Of a stretch of DNA of 5,858 nt, positions 3,497 to 5,858 are shown piece after piece. The DNA lies in NCBI GenBank assembly GCA_002413265.1, contig DHWR01000111.1:1-5858 (forward strand). Reading direction: 5' to 3'. The stretch is from Chloroflexi bacterium UBA5177 (lineage in GTDB: Bacteria; Chloroflexota; UBA5177). The notes under the pieces are model-generated. The model made no database searches, was not told the DNA's origin, and saw only the letters and a program-made list of their open reading frames with translations. Positions within the stretch are counted from its first letter, which is position 1. Each line of letters opens with the position of its first letter. The position numbers and the translations under genes are program-made.

Positions 3497-4479
3497 AGAC
3501 CTCGTCTATCGAGGTGCACAACCTCGTCAAGCGCTATGGGGAGATCGAGGCGGTGCGCGGCATCGACCTGGAGGTGCAGCAAGGCGAGATCTTCGGCTTT
3601 CTGGGGCCAAATGGGGCAGGGAAGTCGACCACCATCAGCATCCTCGCGACCTTGCTCAAGCCAACCTCCGGAAGCGCCTCGGTCGCCGGGCTGAATGTTG
3701 AGGAAGATCCAGGAGGGGTGCGAGCCCGCATCGGCCTCGTCTTCCAGGACCCGTCGCTCGACGACCAGCTGACGGCACGAGAGAATCTCGAGTTTCACGC
3801 CTACCTCTACGGGCTCTCCTCCAGCATCCGTCGCGAGCGGATCGATGAAGCTCTGGCGATGGTGGAGCTCACCGATCGCGCCTCGTCGCCCGTGAAGACG
3901 TACTCGGGAGGCATGAAGCGGCGGCTGGAGATCGCGCGCGGCGTGCTCCATTACCCGCAGGTGCTCTTCCTCGACGAGCCCACGCTGGGGCTTGATCCGC
4001 AGACCAGGGCGCGCATCTGGGAGTATCTGCACGGGCTGCGGCGCCGCGAGGCCATCACTATCTTCATGACGACGCACTACATGGACGAGGCCGAATTCTG
4101 CGACCGGATCGCCATCATCGACCACGGCTCCATCGTCGCGCTGGGCACCCCCGATCAGCTCAAGGCCCAGGTGGGCGGAGACATCGTCACGGTGACGACC
4201 GACAATAACGCAGTTGCAGCGGAGGAGATCCGGCAGATGTTTGAGCTCGAGCCCCACGTAGCCGACGGCGCCTTACGAATGGAGGTGGAGGATGGCGCCA
4301 GCTTCCTTCCCCTGCTGCTTCGTAAGCTTTCTATTCCGGTCAGCACGGTGAGTCTAAGCCGGCCCAGCCTGGATACCGTCTTTATCAAGCTCACCGGCCG
4401 GACCATTCGCGAAGAGGAGGCGGGCAACCTCGATCACCTGCGAAGCATGGCCAGCCGCTGGGGAGGCAGACGCCGATGA
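3493..4479 (+). CDS. ABC-2 type exporter ATPase, DrrA family
   Basis: This 328-residue ATP-binding subunit has all motifs intact: Walker A GPNGAGKST (residues 38-46), Q-loop Q85 in LVFQDPSLDDQLTARENL, signature YSGGMKRRLEIARG (137-150), Walker B VLFLDEPTLGLDP (157-169), and the H-loop histidine H195 in MTTHYMDEAE. The C-terminal extension ends with the DrrA-type block LDTVFIKLTGRTIREEE. It should power export through the membrane partner encoded next, with which it overlaps by ATGA at 4476-4479. In-frame starts further upstream (GTG 3424, ATG 3436, ATG 3451) exist, but the family normally begins a few residues before IEVHNLVKRYG, favouring ATG 3493. That start has no good Shine-Dalgarno sequence. 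The substrate cannot be read from the ATPase; the downstream sulfotransferase hints at a sulfated product. Confidence 0.9.
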   Translation: MKTSSIEVHNLVKRYGEIEAVRGIDLEVQQGEIFGFLGPNGAGKSTTISILATLLKPTSGSASVAGLNVEEDPGGVRARIGLVFQDPSLDDQLTARENLEFHAYLYGLSSSIRRERIDEALAMVELTDRASSPVKTYSGGMKRRLEIARGVLHYPQVLFLDEPTLGLDPQTRARIWEYLHGLRRREAITIFMTTHYMDEAEFCDRIAIIDHGSIVALGTPDQLKAQVGGDIVTVTTDNNAVAAEEIRQMFELEPHVADGALRMEVEDGASFLPLLLRKLSIPVSTVSLSRPSLDTVFIKLTGRTIREEEAGNLDHLRSMASRWGGRRR

Positions 4480-5354
4480 GCGAAACAGCGCTGCCGCAGG
4501 TAAGCGCGGGACGTGGCGCCGTGAACGTGCGCGGCGCCAGCCTACGTGCCGTCTACATCATCTGGTATCGGGACGTCCTGCGCTACTGGCGGGACCGCTG
4601 GCGCGTCGGCGCCTCTCTGGCCCAGCCGCTCCTCTATCTGGTCATCTTCGGCACAGGACTCAGCTCGAGCCTGCGTGGCGCCGGAACCTTCGGCAACGGC
4701 GGCTCGTCGCTGAGCTATCAACAGTTCATGTTCCCTGGGATCATGAGCATGGCCGTGCTCTTCACCGCCATCTTCGGAGCGATGTCGATAGTCTGGGATC
4801 GTGAGTTCGGCTTCCTTAAAGAAGTGCTCGTGGCGCCCATCAACCGCTCCGCCGTGGCGATAGGGAAGACTTTGGGCAGCACCACGCAGGCCATGATCCA
4901 GGGCCTGATCATCCTGGTGCTCGCTCCCTTCGTCGGCGTGAAGCTCACACCGCTGCTGGTTCTCGAAGTGATCCCTCTAACCTTCGCCCTGGCCTTCAGC
5001 TTGAGTGCGCTGGGAGTCGCCGTGGGATCCGGCATCCGCAGCATCCAGGGCTTCCAGATGGTGATGAATTTCTTGATGATGCCGATGTTCTTCCTCTCCG
5101 GAGCACTCTTCCCGTTGAGCCGCCTTCCCGGCTGGATGACCGTCTTGACGCGTCTTGATCCCGCCGCCTACGGCGTTGATCCCTTGCGCCGGGTGGTGCT
5201 CAGTGGATCTGGCGTCCCCGATTTCATCGTCAACGGACTCGCCATCACGCTCTTCGGCATCAGGCTCAACATTGCCGTGGAGGAATTGATCCTCCTGGGC
5301 TTCGGCTTCATCCTGCTCGCCGCCGCCATCCGCAATTTCCAGGTGCGTGACTGA
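4476..5354 (+). CDS. ABC-2 type exporter permease, DrrB family
   Basis: This 292-residue integral membrane protein is of usual length for DrrB-like permeases. A cytoplasmic N-terminus with a basic amphipathic stretch (YRDVLRYWRDRWR, 31-43) precedes about six membrane segments near residues 45-62, 88-106, 135-153, 158-182, 195-213 and 268-286. The conserved cytoplasmic loop WDREFGFLKEVLVAPINRS (107-125), which couples to the ATPase, is clear, as is the PMFFLSGALFPL block before the last periplasmic loop. It starts at ATG 4476, overlapping the ATPase stop (ATGA). Its own TGA (5352-5354) overlaps the CTG of the sulfotransferase, so all three genes are likely translated as a coupled unit. DrrAB-type pumps export drugs or lipids; the substrate here is unknown. 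Confidence 0.9.
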   Translation: MSETALPQVSAGRGAVNVRGASLRAVYIIWYRDVLRYWRDRWRVGASLAQPLLYLVIFGTGLSSSLRGAGTFGNGGSSLSYQQFMFPGIMSMAVLFTAIFGAMSIVWDREFGFLKEVLVAPINRSAVAIGKTLGSTTQAMIQGLIILVLAPFVGVKLTPLLVLEVIPLTFALAFSLSALGVAVGSGIRSIQGFQMVMNFLMMPMFFLSGALFPLSRLPGWMTVLTRLDPAAYGVDPLRRVVLSGSGVPDFIVNGLAITLFGIRLNIAVEELILLGFGFILLAAAIRNFQVRD

Positions 5355-5858
5355 AGAACTACATCATCTGCGCTACCCCGAGGAGTGGAAGCAATCTGCT
5401 GTGCGAGCTTCTGGCTTCTCTCGGGTTCGCGGGCGGGCCATTCGAACATCTCTGGGACCAACCAGGTACCGAGCCCGAATCCCTAAGCCAACGCTGGCCG
5501 CGAGTTCTCGAGGCAGGTAGTGGAGATAATGGCGTCTTCGCTCTAAAGCTGATGTGGTATCAGACCGAGCGGCTCGAACGAGAGCTCCCGGAGGTCCTCG
5601 GCCTGCCGGGTCAGTCCCTGTCCCAAATCTTCGCCTCGACCCTGCACCATCCGAGATACGTCTACCTCACGCGTGCCGATCGCCTTCGCCAGGCCATCTC
5701 ACTGGTCCGTGCCGGTCAAACTGGGCGGTGGCGCAGCATGGACTCCTCCTCCAAACCCGCCGCCTACGATGCCGAAGCCATTTCGGGTGCGATCCGCTTT
5801 CTCGAGGAAGACTCAAGGAACTGGGAACAATTCTTCGAACGAAATATGCTCCATCCCT
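5351..5858 (+). CDS. Stf0-type sulfotransferase, apparent CTG start, 3' truncated by window edge
   Basis: The first 169 residues are visible. Features of the Stf0 (trehalose 2-sulfotransferase-like) family are in order. Strand NYIICA is followed by the 5'-phosphosulfate loop TPRSGSNLL (residues 9-17). PFEHLW (30-35) has E32 at the position of the Stf0 catalytic glutamate. Then come NGVFALKLMWYQT (60-72) and YVYLTRADRLRQAISL (103-118) with the 3'-phosphate-binding R108 and S117, followed by QTGRW (123-127). The enzyme should transfer sulfate from PAPS to a sugar hydroxyl. An in-frame TGA at 5348-5350 directly precedes CTG 5351, and the first ATG/GTG/TTG after it is codon 68, beyond the PAPS loop. 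CTG 5351 is therefore the only sensible start unless a base is wrong. It overlaps the permease stop as CTGA. A family M. smegmatis Stf0 is about 267 residues, so roughly 100 are missing past the window. Confidence 0.85.
   Translation, partial: MKNYIICATPRSGSNLLCELLASLGFAGGPFEHLWDQPGTEPESLSQRWPRVLEAGSGDNGVFALKLMWYQTERLERELPEVLGLPGQSLSQIFASTLHHPRYVYLTRADRLRQAISLVRAGQTGRWRSMDSSSKPAAYDAEAISGAIRFLEEDSRNWEQFFERNMLHP

Noticed and set aside
3478..4257. 259-codon open frame on the minus strand
   Set aside because: It is antisense to an intact ABC ATPase and is a codon-bias shadow with no recognisable motif.
1..5858. tRNA, rRNA, CRISPR array, insertion sequence or phage attachment site
   Set aside because: I saw no cloverleaf with a TTC-A block, no regularly spaced repeat array, no transposase and no terminal inverted repeats.

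Overview
The window is GC-rich bacterial DNA with every supported gene on the + strand. I cannot name the organism. A DrrA/DrrB-type exporter, a Stf0-type sulfotransferase, a split CHAD gene pair, and a mixture of Shine-Dalgarno-led and apparently leaderless genes together suggest a soil-type actinobacterium or another GC-rich terrestrial lineage. This is inference from gene content, not a taxonomic assignment.

Layout: (1) 1-110 is the end of a membrane protein. (2) 111-370 is a gene-free stretch dense in inverted and direct repeats, ending in a promoter-like element. (3) 371-1481 holds a 13-residue upstream ORF and two overlapping CHAD genes, which together make one polyphosphate-binding CHAD domain split into its two halves. 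(4) 1604-2284 is a PHP-domain phosphoesterase with a good Shine-Dalgarno sequence. (5) 2298-2627 is a doubtful small membrane ORF. (6) 2624-3384 is a HEPN/MNT toxin-antitoxin pair whose MntA-type nucleotidyltransferase carries an N-terminal ribbon-helix-helix DNA-binding domain; the HepT toxin has no ATG/GTG/TTG start and appears to begin at a CTG that overlaps the mntA stop. (7) 3429-5858 is an operon: a promoter-like element, a 17-residue upstream ORF, an ABC-2 exporter ATPase and permease, and a Stf0 sulfotransferase. The sulfotransferase also appears to start at a CTG overlapping the preceding stop, and it runs off the window.

Three patterns stand out. First, the CHAD and ABC operons begin with nearly the same element (TGATACGAT, then K-CGAC and an ATG), placed as an extended -10 box whose predicted transcription start falls on the ATG. 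Each ATG opens a very short ORF whose stop overlaps the start of the first real gene. Second, all seven stop/start junctions downstream of these points are 1- or 4-nt overlaps (ATGA, GTGA, CTGA or TGATG), implying pervasive translational coupling. Two of them use CTG, so standard gene finding would miss or truncate hepT and the sulfotransferase. Third, mntA and hepT each contain a perfect 9-bp inverted repeat with a 3-nt spacer, both in codon register.

How the genes work together: the exporter and sulfotransferase are probably co-translated, suggesting synthesis and export of a sulfated glycoconjugate or lipid. RHH-MntA should neutralise HepT by AMPylating its RX4HXY tyrosine and may repress its own operon. 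The CHAD pair should reassemble into a polyphosphate-binding protein.
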